17,420 nucleotides of DNA from Desulfobacteraceae bacterium (lineage in GTDB: Bacteria > Desulfobacterota > Desulfobacteria > Desulfobacterales > Desulfobacteraceae), in contig PIVQ01000081.1 of NCBI GenBank assembly GCA_003354055.1, forward strand, positions 1-17,420, written 5' to 3'. Positions 1 through 7,042 of the stretch are shown in pieces (position 1 is the first letter of the stretch; each line of letters begins with the position of its first letter). A program made the translations under genes and the position numbers. Under the pieces are notes generated by a model. It saw only the letters and a list, made by a program, of their open reading frames with translations, was not told where the DNA came from and made no database searches.

Positions 1-104
1 TCCAAACCGGAGTCAGACTGAAAAACCGCAGCAGTGTAACCATTGGCGGCCCTAAATTTAAAAAAGGCGTATTACTCCTCAATATCCAGGGCCGCGCCCA
101 ATAA
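1..104 (+). CDS. C-terminal end of an unidentified protein (partial)
   Basis: An open frame enters from the left edge (first complete codon at base 3) and stops at the TAA at 102-104, giving about 33 residues ending in KKGVLLLNIQGRAQ. The stop lies only three bases before the stop of the convergent membrane-protein gene on the other strand, a common tail-to-tail arrangement that supports a real gene end. Too little is visible to name a family. It could also be a chance open frame, because only about 100 bases are available. Confidence 0.35.
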   Translation, partial: QTGVRLKNRSSVTIGGPKFKKGVLLLNIQGRAQ

Positions 105-107
105 GCA

Positions 108-1163
108 CTATTCCTTCTGGCGGCGGGCCATAATCTCTGCCGCCTCCCGGTTGGATCCCAGAAGAATGGAAATCCACTGGGTGGACTCCTTTCCTCCGAG
201 GGCAATCTTCACAGCCATGGTCAGGGGAACTGACAGCAGCATCCCCACCGGACCCAATACCCATCCCCAGAATGCCAAGGACAAAAAGACCACCAGGGTG
301 GACAGACCGATGCCTTTACCCATAATTTTAGGTTCTATAACACTGCCCACCAGAACATTGACCAGCAAAAATCCGAGCCCTGCCACCAGTGCGGACCCCA
401 CCCCCAGCTGAATCAGCGCCAGCAGCACCGCCGGTACTGCCGCGATAATGGAGCCGATATTGGGGATATAATTCAGTAAAAAGGCAAATACCCCCCACAT
501 CACCGGGTAATCTACCCCCTGGACCACCAGCCAGACGGTAATGATCACACCGGTCGCCATACTGGTCAGGGTCTTGATCCCCAGATACCGGTTTACCCCG
601 TCTGTGATTTCCGTATACTTGCTTAAGTCTCCGTTACCGTCATGGGACAGTGCCCGCAACTTACTGGGAAAACCAGCTGCCTCGGCCAGGATAAACAAAA
701 AAGTCAGAAAGACAAAGAAGGTATTGGTCAGCATCCCGCCCAGTCCGTTCAAAATATTGGACACCAACCCCAGAATCCGGCTGGGATTGAACAACTCCGT
801 AATTTTGTCCGCCTCCACTGGGACACCGTAGTTGGCCAGCAGTTTAAGACTGCCTGACATCAAGGCCACCAGCCGCTCCTGATAAAAGGGGAGGTTCTTT
901 GCAAAGTCGGCAATGGACGAGGAGACAAGCGACACCAGAAGCACCTGGGTCACAATGACGCCTGCCATGAGCAGCAGAACACTCAAAAAACTTGGAATGC
1001 CCTTTCTTTGCATCCAGTACAGAGGCGGCGCACAGATAATGGCCAAGAAACCTGCCAGTAAAAACGGCACCACCAAAACAGTAGCCGACTTCATCCCAGC
1101 CACCACCACAACAAAGGCGGCACATCCCAAAAGAGAACCACCCCTCATACGTATTCCATCCAT
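108..1163 (-). CDS. AI-2E transporter family (PerM/YdiK-like) membrane protein
   Basis: A 351-residue polytopic membrane protein. Hydrophobic segments lie at about residues 11-45 (two spans), 56-80, 145-163, 197-215, 222-250, 253-275 and 288-320, with a soluble stretch at about 85-140 between the early and late spans, as is usual for this family. The late signature blocks are present: FLLNYIPNIGSII near 228-240, EPKIMGKGIGLS near 277-288 and GPVGMLLSVPLT near 304-315. The family (once DUF20) includes the proposed AI-2 exporter TqsA, putative permeases and Na+/H+ antiporter-like proteins, so the substrate cannot be told from sequence. The start has an AAGGTG ribosome site seven bases upstream. 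It is separated from the BMC operon by other genes, and nothing links it to ethanolamine use. Confidence 0.85.
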   Translation of the reverse strand: MDGIRMRGGSLLGCAAFVVVVAGMKSATVLVVPFLLAGFLAIICAPPLYWMQRKGIPSFLSVLLLMAGVIVTQVLLVSLVSSSIADFAKNLPFYQERLVALMSGSLKLLANYGVPVEADKITELFNPSRILGLVSNILNGLGGMLTNTFFVFLTFLFILAEAAGFPSKLRALSHDGNGDLSKYTEITDGVNRYLGIKTLTSMATGVIITVWLVVQGVDYPVMWGVFAFLLNYIPNIGSIIAAVPAVLLALIQLGVGSALVAGLGFLLVNVLVGSVIEPKIMGKGIGLSTLVVFLSLAFWGWVLGPVGMLLSVPLTMAVKIALGGKESTQWISILLGSNREAAEIMARRQKE

Positions 1164-1511
1164 TTTTTCACCTTGTATCGTTGAAATGACTTTTTAGATC
1201 TTTCTACCCCAGGCACCTGGTTAAAGTCAAGCAGCTCAGTCCCTCCAGTCAGGGCAAACACATGTAGGTAATGCGGGGTTCGTCGCTCTTCAGCGGGCAC
1301 ACCTTTTTATGCTCCGCTGGAAGAGCATGGTTGTGTTTTCCTTCCTACGATAACAGCCACAAGTGGATTCAGGATATGGGTGCAAAATGAAAGTCCTGTC
1401 TCAACAAAGACTTCTTCCAAAAAGGATCGATGAGATGGTGTATCACATCCTGGTCCGTATCCTACAATATCAAATAGGGATTTATATTTATCCGGATGAT
1501 TACGGTGGCCC
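1164..1511. other. Intergenic stretch without a convincing gene
   Basis: About 350 bases between the AI-2E-family gene and the DUF3795 gene. The only sizeable open frame (1307-1546, minus, 79 codons) overlaps the 3' end of the DUF3795 gene, lacks a good ribosome site and matches no family I know. The stretch contains one long imperfect inverted repeat (listed separately). Confidence 0.5.
1285..1326. repeat. Long imperfect inverted repeat
   Basis: The arms GCTCTTC-AGCGG-GCA (1285-1299) and TGC-T-CCGCT-G-GAAGAGC (1310-1326) pair over about 15 base pairs with two single-base bulges, closing a loop of about ten bases. Neither strand shows a long T-run directly after the stem, so it is not a typical intrinsic terminator. 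It lies downstream of the minus-strand DUF3795 gene and could be a transcript end, a REP-like element or an operator. Confidence 0.45.
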
Positions 1512-1853
1512 CTATAAATATTTTCCATACTGATTTTTCCAAGCATCGGCCACTTCCAAAAATTTGCTGTAGCCCTTCTCTCTGATAAATAGGGTGGCTT
1601 CTTCGTATTTCTTATATTTATAGCCCTTTTTACTATAAAAGCTTTGAATTATCACGCAGGTGGAATAACTGCCACAATCTGCGCAGGTGTTTAGGCCTTT
1701 TCCCATGCAGCAAATTTTCATCTTACACTTGGCTTTTTTAATATCTCTTTTACCACTTTCATAACCAATCTTGCATCCCTGACACCTGGTATTTCGAGAT
1801 TCAGGGCAAGTTTTACAATATGCTCCGCAACATCCTATCTCTAAAATCGTCAT
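1512..1853 (-). CDS. DUF3795 family cysteine-rich protein
   Basis: A 113-residue protein with twelve cysteines, starting CCGAYCKTCP (residues 8-17) followed by CQGC (24-27). This CG.YC..CP then C.GC layout is typical of the DUF3795 family, small presumed metal- or Fe-S-binding proteins of unknown function common in anaerobes. More cysteines follow at about 43, 48-49, 57, 60 and 66. The tail (about 70-113) is rich in Lys, Tyr and Glu and looks helical. Codons are clearly more AT-rich than in the BMC operon, hinting at a different origin. The ribosome site is weak (AAGAG about seven bases upstream). A TATAAT box lies 34 bases upstream of the ATG. No functional link to neighbours is apparent. 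Confidence 0.7.
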   Translation of the reverse strand: MTILEIGCCGAYCKTCPESRNTRCQGCKIGYESGKRDIKKAKCKMKICCMGKGLNTCADCGSYSTCVIIQSFYSKKGYKYKKYEEATLFIREKGYSKFLEVADAWKNQYGKYL

Positions 1854-1886
1854 CTTTTACTCTTCATGATGGATTAATGAAGCTCG

Positions 1887-1892
1887 ATTATA
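1887..1892 (-). promoter_or_regulatory. Candidate -10 box for the DUF3795 gene
   Basis: On the minus strand this reads TATAAT, a perfect sigma-70 -10 hexamer, 34 bases upstream of the DUF3795 start codon. The sequence 16-18 bases further upstream is a poor match to TTGACA, so the promoter call is tentative. Confidence 0.4.
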
Positions 1893-1907
1893 ACACCGCA
1901 AAACACC

Positions 1908-1947
1908 GACACTTAAAAGTAGAGTGAAGCGGCACTTTTCTGGTGTC
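1908..1947. repeat. Inverted repeat near the DUF3795 promoter
   Basis: GACAC (1908-1912) and AAAAGT (1915-1920) are mirrored by ACTTTT (1934-1939) and GTGTC (1943-1947), forming a two-part dyad. It covers the region just upstream of the candidate -10 box of the minus-strand gene, so an operator role is possible. Confidence 0.35.
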
Positions 1948-2070
1948 AGAATGAATCCTTGTACTATAGCACAACCTTCTAAGGTAAATAACGAATCCGA
2001 TAAATTAAGCTAACGGTGAATCGTAAATGGCTGGTATCTTCAGGACAGAGAGATCCGGGCATTTCCGCTT

Positions 2071-2097
2071 CTCAAGCAGTCATGACGACTGCTTGAG
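2071..2097. repeat. Perfect 11-bp inverted repeat
   Basis: CTCAAGCAGTC (2071-2081) and GACTGCTTGAG (2087-2097) form a perfect 11-bp stem around a five-base loop. No T-run follows on either strand. It lies about 270 bases upstream of the exported-protein gene and could be an operator or a small structured RNA element. Confidence 0.5.
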
Positions 2098-2369
2098 ATT
2101 TAACGCCCCCCCTCACCCTGCCGTTGCCGGATTGGGGCAAAACGATTGAATTTTCTTAAAAAACTACATGCATTGGTCAAACCCCGCTGTTCAATGAGTG
2201 TCAATCCGATTGCAGACCGGCTTAATTGGTGGTATGACATCTTGAATTGAGTTTCTTAATATTTCGTTTGAATATCACAAGGAAAAATTCTAAAACCTTG
2301 GCTGCAATAGACAACCAGCGTTTTTCAATATATGCGCTCAATAAAATAAAAAGTATTCCGAGGGGAGCC

Positions 2370-3011
2370 ATGTTACCGTATCGACAATTGCTGATTGTTT
2401 TCATTTTCCTGTCCGTCCTTGTACCGGCCATATCCTCCCATGCGGATGAAGAAACAGAGGATCTGATTGACATTGCAGAAGGCAAGGGAAAGATCATCGC
2501 GATAATCGAGGGGAAACAATCCGTTTCCCTTGATCTTCAATCAAAGGAAGAGGTGTCTTGGAGTGAAACAAGAGGCCATTTAGCTGCGGTCTTGACAAAT
2601 GAACGGTTTTTGGTGATATCCGAATCATCCTCTTTCTGGCAGATAATGCCGCTGCGATTAAAAAATTCAGAAAAGCCTGTTGTGACCTTATCCCCTTATC
2701 TTGCACTATTGGTAACCGGGGATCGTGCAATCGGATTTGATGCGAAGACCAATCAATTTATTGAAACCCGGCTCCCGGTTCATGATGAACTGATCGCAGC
2801 AGAAGCCGACAAATACGTTGCCGTGGTTGTAACCTCCGGCCGGGCATTGGGATTGGCCGTTAAATCACCCGCCTTCTCTGAGATCAGACTGCACGTCCGT
2901 GAGTCCGTCAATAAGATAAAACTCACATCAGGCAAGGTAACAGTCCACACCTCTGATCGGTTTCTGACTTACAGCGCCAAGGAAGGTGGGTGGAATGAAC
3001 ATAGATTTTAA
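2370..3011 (+). CDS. Exported protein of unknown function
   Basis: A 213-residue protein with a clear Sec signal peptide: an Arg near the N-terminus, a hydrophobic core at about residues 7-19 and a probable cleavage after SHA at residue 25, so it should be periplasmic or secreted. The start at 2370 is chosen because a GAGGGGA ribosome site lies just upstream and the signal peptide begins there; the frame stays open to 2247, but that extension would bury the signal. The mature part is rich in short beta-strand-like repeats with Val/Ile/Leu alternation and phrases such as GKGKIIAIIEG and TSGRALGLAV, suggesting beta-propeller-like or beta-sandwich folding. I recognise no family. It ends 45 bases from the convergent chemotaxis-gene remnant. 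Confidence 0.7.
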   Translation: MLPYRQLLIVFIFLSVLVPAISSHADEETEDLIDIAEGKGKIIAIIEGKQSVSLDLQSKEEVSWSETRGHLAAVLTNERFLVISESSSFWQIMPLRLKNSEKPVVTLSPYLALLVTGDRAIGFDAKTNQFIETRLPVHDELIAAEADKYVAVVVTSGRALGLAVKSPAFSEIRLHVRESVNKIKLTSGKVTVHTSDRFLTYSAKEGGWNEHRF

Positions 3012-3056
3012 TAGTTCCCGGAAGATGGATCGCAGGTAGATAAAAACAAGCCTGCA

Positions 3057-3371
3057 CTATGAAATTACGGGGCCAAGGGCTCCTGTTTTTTGCTGCCCGG
3101 CCATTTCATCTATTTCCAAACCCGTTTCTGATTCCAAGGTATCCAACTCCGGTATAGGGGTTTCAGATAAGCCAGAACTTTGTTCACACGGTTCATCTTT
3201 GGCAGAGACCTTGAATACACTGATCATATCCCTTAATTTTAAAGACAAATCAGACAACCCCATTGCGTTCTGATTCATCTGTGTGCATCGTTTGGACATA
3301 CTTTCCGCCACGGAATTAACGCTTAGGATATCTTGTGCAACTTCCGAAGAAACCTGAGAACCGCATGTGAT
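3057..3371 (-). pseudogene. 3' remnant of a methyl-accepting chemotaxis protein gene
   Basis: The minus strand is open from just after an in-frame TAA at 3372-3374 down to TAG at 3057. It encodes about 104 residues beginning near SQVSSEVAQDILSVN and continuing VAESMSKRCTQMNQNAMGLSDLSLKLRDMISVFKV. This is the typical end of an MCP signalling domain (helical heptads followed by L...L..M...F.V), then an acidic linker of about 45 residues. The membrane-spanning, HAMP and hairpin-tip parts are missing and no ribosome site fits a full gene, so this is best read as a decayed fragment left at the edge of the BMC operon. An internal ATG or GTG could still make a short helical protein. Confidence 0.65.
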
Positions 3372-3463
3372 TTATGGCGTTTTTGGGAAATAAAACACTT
3401 AATTTTTCGGCAAACAAACGTTGAAGAATTGGCCTATGCTTGAGTTAAAGATTACCCAGAGCC

Positions 3464-3886
3464 TTACTCCAGTAACGCCAGTACCCCCTGAACCCCAATT
3501 TTTTCAACAGCAGATGTTTCCAGTATGGTACCGGCACCGGCGAGTTTCAGGAACCGTTCTGAGCGCTCGATATCTCCCCCATCAAGATCCGTCTTGGAGA
3601 TGATGCCGACCACCTCTTTTTTAAACATGGTGGCAAATTTAGGCGGAAAGATGCTGACACGGGCAGTGGCATCCTGGACAAAGCCGATGATGTCGGCCTT
3701 GGCAGCAGAGACCATGAGGGCGGAATAAAACCTGCGGTTTTCGGCAAATTCACCGGGCGTATCCACCACCATGCCGTTGTACTTCACAGCCTGGGTTTTG
3801 AGATAGGTGATGTCCTGGCCGTGGAGGGCCTGGGTCAGTGAGGTTTTGCCGCAGCCTGATTTACCGATGAACATTATTTTTTTCAT
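3464..3886 (-). CDS. eutP: EutP/PduV-type small GTPase-like protein
   Basis: A 140-residue P-loop protein. The Walker A motif GKSGCGKT is at residues 8-15, G3 is DTPGE at 42-46, the G4-like SKTD is at 97-100 and the G5-like TSA is at 124-126. This is the usual layout and length of EutP/PduV. These Ras-like proteins are encoded in BMC operons; PduV has been linked to microcompartment positioning, and the precise role is unsettled. The start at 3886 is chosen because the family begins with MKKIMFIG and an AAGGTG site lies upstream. The frame is open to 3970, but that extension would encode a hairpin region. It is the last gene of the operon, 102 bases after pduT with a hairpin between them. No clear terminator is visible after its stop. 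Confidence 0.85.
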   Translation of the reverse strand: MKKIMFIGKSGCGKTSLTQALHGQDITYLKTQAVKYNGMVVDTPGEFAENRRFYSALMVSAAKADIIGFVQDATARVSIFPPKFATMFKKEVVGIISKTDLDGGDIERSERFLKLAGAGTILETSAVEKIGVQGVLALLE

Positions 3887-3911
3887 TTTACTTTTCACCT
3901 TGGGGTTAGGG

Positions 3912-3963
3912 AAAAACCGGTTTCCACGGAAAAGGGAGAGAGGAAACTCCGAGGAAACCGGTT
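3912..3963 (-). terminator. Hairpin with T-run between pduT and eutP (possible attenuator)
   Basis: On the minus strand AACCGGTTTCC (3953-3963) pairs perfectly with GGAAACCGGTT (3915-3925) around a 27-base loop, and the stem runs into TTTTT at 3912-3916. A smaller hairpin just upstream (GGTTG and CAACC around TGCAC) shares bases with the first arm and could compete with it. This looks like a weak terminator or attenuator lowering expression of eutP. The long loop and the CCC after the short T-run reduce confidence. Confidence 0.45.
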
Positions 3964-3988
3964 GGTGCACAACCTTATTAAAGGGTGA

Positions 3989-4543
3989 TCAGATATATTC
4001 TTTGAGCAGCTCCGGTGATGCGGATGGGATGACCACCCGGTTAACCAGCATACCTGATTCTTTTATAGTTTCGCAGGCAGCATCCACTGCCGCATTCACC
4101 GCTGCGGTGTCCCCGTTGACCAGCATAAAGCCTTTACCGCCGATAGCCATGGAGACATGGACCCGAAGCAGGACCACATCGGCTGATTTGACAGCCGCAT
4201 CAGCCGCTTCAATGATGGGAGTTGCGGAAAAGGTTTCAACGATCCCAAGGGATCTGTGGTTACGCCCTGTGAGATCCGCATTTCCGGAAATGGCAACGAA
4301 TACCTGAGGATCCACGTTGGGAATGTTCAGGGCTTCGATGAGAAAGCCTGATGCTTCAATTTTGCCTGCATCCAGGGCAGCGCTGACGGAAGAAACCGAG
4401 CCGCCGATGATAATGAGAAACTTGCCGGAGCAGATGGTTCTGGCGACCAGCGGGGTAACGTCGGCTGCCTTGAGCATGGCATCCTGGGCCTGGTATCCAG
4501 CGGCAATGCTGGACAACTCTAAAATTCCAATGGCATTGGACAT
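3989..4543 (-). CDS. pduT: PduT-like trimeric shell protein (BMC-T) with candidate Fe-S cysteine
   Basis: A 184-residue protein with two fused BMC domains: residues about 3-88 (starting AIGILELSS) and about 95-180 (starting SLGIVETFS). The overall layout and sequence follow PduT, including Cys38 in RTICSGKF at the same position as the cysteine that holds a [4Fe-4S] cluster at the trimer pore in Salmonella PduT (established for that protein; inferred here). Such shell proteins are thought to pass electrons across the shell, working with PduS. The gene starts two bases after the pduS stop, with AAGGA inside the end of pduS as ribosome site, implying translational coupling of the two electron-transfer partners. 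It ends with VIPSASPELLKEYI. Confidence 0.92.
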   Translation of the reverse strand: MSNAIGILELSSIAAGYQAQDAMLKAADVTPLVARTICSGKFLIIIGGSVSSVSAALDAGKIEASGFLIEALNIPNVDPQVFVAISGNADLTGRNHRSLGIVETFSATPIIEAADAAVKSADVVLLRVHVSMAIGGKGFMLVNGDTAAVNAAVDAACETIKESGMLVNRVVIPSASPELLKEYI

Positions 4544-4545
4544 GT

Positions 4546-5895
4546 TTATTCCTTATTTTGATATTCTGATGGTGCTATTCCGGCGGCGTCTATCCGGATA
4601 TTGATACATTTCTCATCCACCCGTGTTACAATCCCGTTCGCAGGGGAATGGATCTCGCTGCCCAGGGCTTCGCCCATGGTGGCAATCTTCTGCCCCTTTT
4701 CCACCCGGTCTCCTTTTGAAACAACCGGTGTTGCAGGCCCGCCGATATGCTGCTGCAGGGGCAGGCTTAAGGATTCAGGGGAAAGGTTGTGGCCTGTAAG
4801 ATCACCCGTATCCGGGAAACGGTTCAGATCCAGCATGGTTTTCAAGCGCCGTGACGGAGTCTTCCTGAACTGTGCCAGCGGATGTCCCTGGTTGGACAGG
4901 GGGCCATTGTATTTAGCCTTCTGTGCCAATGCCTGTTTCCTGTTGTTGATACAGACCTGGGAGGGATAAAGCCCTTCGGGACAGGAGACAAAGGAACACA
5001 GGTTGCACTGGCAGCAGTAGAGGGTATGTGTCACAGGCTCCGCAGGTCGATCCCCGGAATGATGAAAGATCAGGGAACGCATGGCCTTGTGGGGCTGGAT
5101 GGGGTGGCCCAGCAGATATCTCGGGCAAAGCTCGGTGCAGAAGGTACACTGATCGCAGGCAGATTTGCCGATACGGTTTACCCGCTCTTCCGAGGCCATG
5201 TCCGTATATTTTTTGATCAGGACATGGTCTTTGGGCAGAACGATGAGGGCTGCCGTGGTTTTGGTCACCACGCTATCCATATCCGTGACAATCGTTCCCA
5301 TCATGGGGCCGCCCTCAATGACCGCGTAATCAGCCAGAGTCGGGCGGGCATAGGCCAGGAGTTCGGCAAAACTGATGCCGATGGGCACCTCAAGGGTATG
5401 CCGGTTTTCAACATCTCCTGCCAGGTTGATAAACTTGGTGATCACGGGGCCCTCTGAGCCGATGTTGACCAATGACTCCACATTGTTGACCACGATCCCC
5501 TGGGAAATGGGGAGTTCCCCCGGCGGCACAATGGTCCCGGTAGTTTCCCGTATCAGGGTAATTTCATCCCCTGCCGGATAAAAATCATCCACCCGGCAGA
5601 TCTCCACATCAGACGGTAAACAGCCCGCCAGCATATCAATCAGGGCCGTGTGCTTTTTCTTGATGCCGATAATGCCTTTCGGTGCCTCAACTGCGCTCAT
5701 CACCATCCCAAGACCTTTGAAAAAAGCCTCGGTCCGGTGGAGAAGGAGCTGCTTGTCCTTATGCAGCAGAGGTTCACATTCCGCTGCATTGACCAGCACG
5801 GTATGGGCGGTAGCCCCAACCTTTACATGGGTGGGAAATCCCGCACCGCCAGCACCCACCACGCCCTTTTCCTTAATCAGGTTCTGTAAATCCAT
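4546..5895 (-). CDS. pduS: PduS-like RnfC-type flavo-iron-sulfur protein (cobalamin reductase family)
   Basis: A 449-residue protein. The N-terminal glycine-rich stretch GAGGAGFPTHVK (about residues 14-25) is the Rnf/Nqo1-type nucleotide- and flavin-binding start. Two ferredoxin-type cysteine groups follow: CDQCTFCTELCP (247-258) and CCQCNLC...CP (294-306), each able to hold a [4Fe-4S] cluster. The C-terminus (about 385-440, with GDRVEKGQKIA and HSPANGIV) is a barrel-sandwich domain as in RnfC. Salmonella PduS reduces cobalamin inside the propanediol compartment. Here it could reduce cob(II)alamin for EutT, or take electrons from NADH and hand them to the PduT-type shell protein encoded directly downstream. 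The ribosome site upstream of the ATG is weak, 11 bases after eutQ. Confidence 0.92.
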   Translation of the reverse strand: MDLQNLIKEKGVVGAGGAGFPTHVKVGATAHTVLVNAAECEPLLHKDKQLLLHRTEAFFKGLGMVMSAVEAPKGIIGIKKKHTALIDMLAGCLPSDVEICRVDDFYPAGDEITLIRETTGTIVPPGELPISQGIVVNNVESLVNIGSEGPVITKFINLAGDVENRHTLEVPIGISFAELLAYARPTLADYAVIEGGPMMGTIVTDMDSVVTKTTAALIVLPKDHVLIKKYTDMASEERVNRIGKSACDQCTFCTELCPRYLLGHPIQPHKAMRSLIFHHSGDRPAEPVTHTLYCCQCNLCSFVSCPEGLYPSQVCINNRKQALAQKAKYNGPLSNQGHPLAQFRKTPSRRLKTMLDLNRFPDTGDLTGHNLSPESLSLPLQQHIGGPATPVVSKGDRVEKGQKIATMGEALGSEIHSPANGIVTRVDEKCINIRIDAAGIAPSEYQNKE

Positions 5896-5906
5896 AGTAT
5901 AATCTT

Positions 5907-6365
5907 TTATTGGTCTTCCCAGTTGGCCGGATAGGTAACAAAGATAAACTTTGCGTAGTCAGGCACAGAAAACTGGATGGTGGTGTTCTTGGGGATAAAA
6001 ATAATTTCTCCCTGGTTTGCCGTAACCTTGCGGCCGTCCACGATGATGCTCAGGCTGCCCTCAAGCACCACATCCACCTCATCATAGTTCAGGGTCCAGT
6101 CAAAGGTGGTCTCTTTCATCTCCATGACCCCGCAGCCCAGACGCGGACTTTCTTCAACGGTCAGTACATCGGTAAGACCGACCCTGTCACCTGCCTTGCC
6201 CGTATCAAAGGGCTCGGGCTTTACCGTGGCGGTTTTGATGGCCATGACACCGCTTGCGGCATCCACCTGGCGTTCAAAACTTTTACCGGCAACCGCATTA
6301 TCCGCCATATGACGCGCCAGCACTTCCCGGACAATGGCTTCCAGTTTTACATTATCAACATCCAT
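5907..6365 (-). CDS. eutQ: EutQ-like cupin protein with N-terminal helix, lacking the usual N-terminal domain
   Basis: A 152-residue protein whose residues about 50-150 form the EutQ cupin: KPEPFDTGKAGDRVGLTDV, then GVMEMKETTFDWTLNYDEVDVVLEG and DGRKVTANQGEIIFIPKNT. EutQ has been reported to have acetate kinase activity in Salmonella and to be needed for compartment formation. Enterobacterial EutQ is about 230 residues with an extra N-terminal domain. Here that part is replaced by a short amphipathic helix (DNVKLEAIVREVLARHM, residues 4-20) resembling a BMC encapsulation peptide, then a flexible linker. A small gene two places upstream (6713-7042) resembles the missing domain. The ribosome site AAAGGAG is well placed. 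Confidence 0.88.
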   Translation of the reverse strand: MDVDNVKLEAIVREVLARHMADNAVAGKSFERQVDAASGVMAIKTATVKPEPFDTGKAGDRVGLTDVLTVEESPRLGCGVMEMKETTFDWTLNYDEVDVVLEGSLSIIVDGRKVTANQGEIIFIPKNTTIQFSVPDYAKFIFVTYPANWEDQ

Positions 6366-6395
6366 TACAGATTCTCCTTTGCAAGCTGATCAGGC

Positions 6396-6680
6396 CTATT
6401 CTTCAGAGGCGGCCCGTTGAGGCAGAATACCTTCCACATCAGTGTGAGGTCTTGGAATCACATGGATGCTGACCAGTTCCCCTACCCTTTCTGCCGCAGC
6501 AGCACCGGCATCAGTGGCCGCCTTTACAGCGCCGACATCCCCGCGTACAATAACCGTTACCAGACCTGAACCGACCTCTTGCCTGCCAACCAGTTCCACG
6601 TTGGCAGCCTTTACCATTGCATCTGCCGCTTCAATAGCCCCTACAAACCCTCTTGTCTCAATCATTCCCAATGCACTCAT
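6396..6680 (-). CDS. Hexameric shell protein (BMC-H, EutM/PduA type), copy 2
   Basis: A 94-residue single-BMC-domain protein starting [25 protein letters not shown] and ending in a short polar tail ([10 protein letters not shown]). It is the EutM/PduA/CcmK type that forms flat hexamers, the main facets of the shell. The pore-loop segment reads EVGSGLVTV, with Ser at the position lining the central pore. The protein is about 90% identical to the other BMC-H of this operon (10025-10309), but synonymous positions differ at many sites, so the duplication is old or one copy was acquired separately. A strong AAGGAG site lies ten bases before the ATG. Its two neighbours are pieces resembling the two halves of EutQ. 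Confidence 0.95.
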   Translation of the reverse strand: MSALGMIETRGFVGAIEAADAMVKAANVELVGRQEVGSGLVTVIVRGDVGAVKAATDAGAAAAERVGELVSIHVIPRPHTDVEGILPQRAASEE

Positions 6681-6712
6681 CGTATTTTTTCTCCTTGCTC
6701 AATGTTCAATTT

Positions 6713-7042
6713 TTATTTGGTTTCTTCGATTCTCTTTAAGACCTTTAATGTAACATCCCGAATCATTCCGGGATCACTAAGGTTAAATTCCGTTTTCAGC
6801 AGCAGAACAACTTTTCTGCCAAGTTCTTCCCGGCTGTCCTCCGTTGCCGAGACTTTGGTTTCAGCCAGGTTTTTGCTTTTACCCGCCTGGACCGAGTTTC
6901 CATAAACAATGGAAATCCCGCGGTTCCTTGCCGCATCCCTGGCACCAGGCGACAGGATATGTTCCGGCCCCACCTGTAGAATGCCTTTATCCGCCAGGAT
7001 AAATTCTTCAAGGTTATGGGGTCCGATTAATTTTTTCTTCAT
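6713..7042 (-). CDS. Small EutQ/EutT-N-terminal-domain-like protein
   Basis: A 109-residue protein. Residues about 1-48 (MKKKLIGPHNLEEFILADKG, then ILSPGARDAARNRGISIVY) match the pattern '(L/V)xx..ILTPSARxxxxxxxIxIV' found at the N-termini of EutQ and EutT, including the EutT of this operon (ILTPSARGFLSERRIAVV). A Lys/Ser/Glu-rich linker follows, then helices at about 70-85 and 92-107. The last (GMIRDVTLKVLKRIEETK) is amphipathic and may be an encapsulation-like tail. It therefore looks like a free-standing EutQ N-terminal domain. Its ATG immediately follows the TAA of the BMC-T gene, with GGAG inside that gene's end, so the two are translationally coupled. Biochemical function is unknown. 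Confidence 0.75.
   Translation of the reverse strand: MKKKLIGPHNLEEFILADKGILQVGPEHILSPGARDAARNRGISIVYGNSVQAGKSKNLAETKVSATEDSREELGRKVVLLLKTEFNLSDPGMIRDVTLKVLKRIEETK

Larger units (their letters stand above)
1854..2369. other. Divergent intergenic region
   Basis: About 515 bases between the divergently transcribed DUF3795 gene (minus) and the exported-protein gene (plus), so it should hold promoters for both. Visible items are a TATAAT box for the minus strand and two inverted repeats (listed separately). I see no gene, tRNA or repeat array in it. A run of C at 2105-2110 and a T/A-rich stretch at about 2150-2165 are not clearly functional. Confidence 0.55.

Noticed and set aside
1307..1546. 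79-codon minus-strand open frame downstream of and overlapping the DUF3795 gene
   Set aside because: It overlaps the gene end in another frame, has no good ribosome site, and matches no recognised family; its 5' part overlaps a coding region and its 3' part includes the inverted repeat.
3887..3988. A second ANTAR dual-hairpin site between pduT and eutP
   Set aside because: Hairpins are present, but the loops are not six bases with A at 1 and G at 4, so the ANTAR rule is not met.
4882..5457. Long plus-strand open frame (191 codons) opposite pduS
   Set aside because: It lies fully antisense to a clearly recognised gene, with no recognisable protein features and no ribosome site; an expected by-product of codon bias on the other strand.
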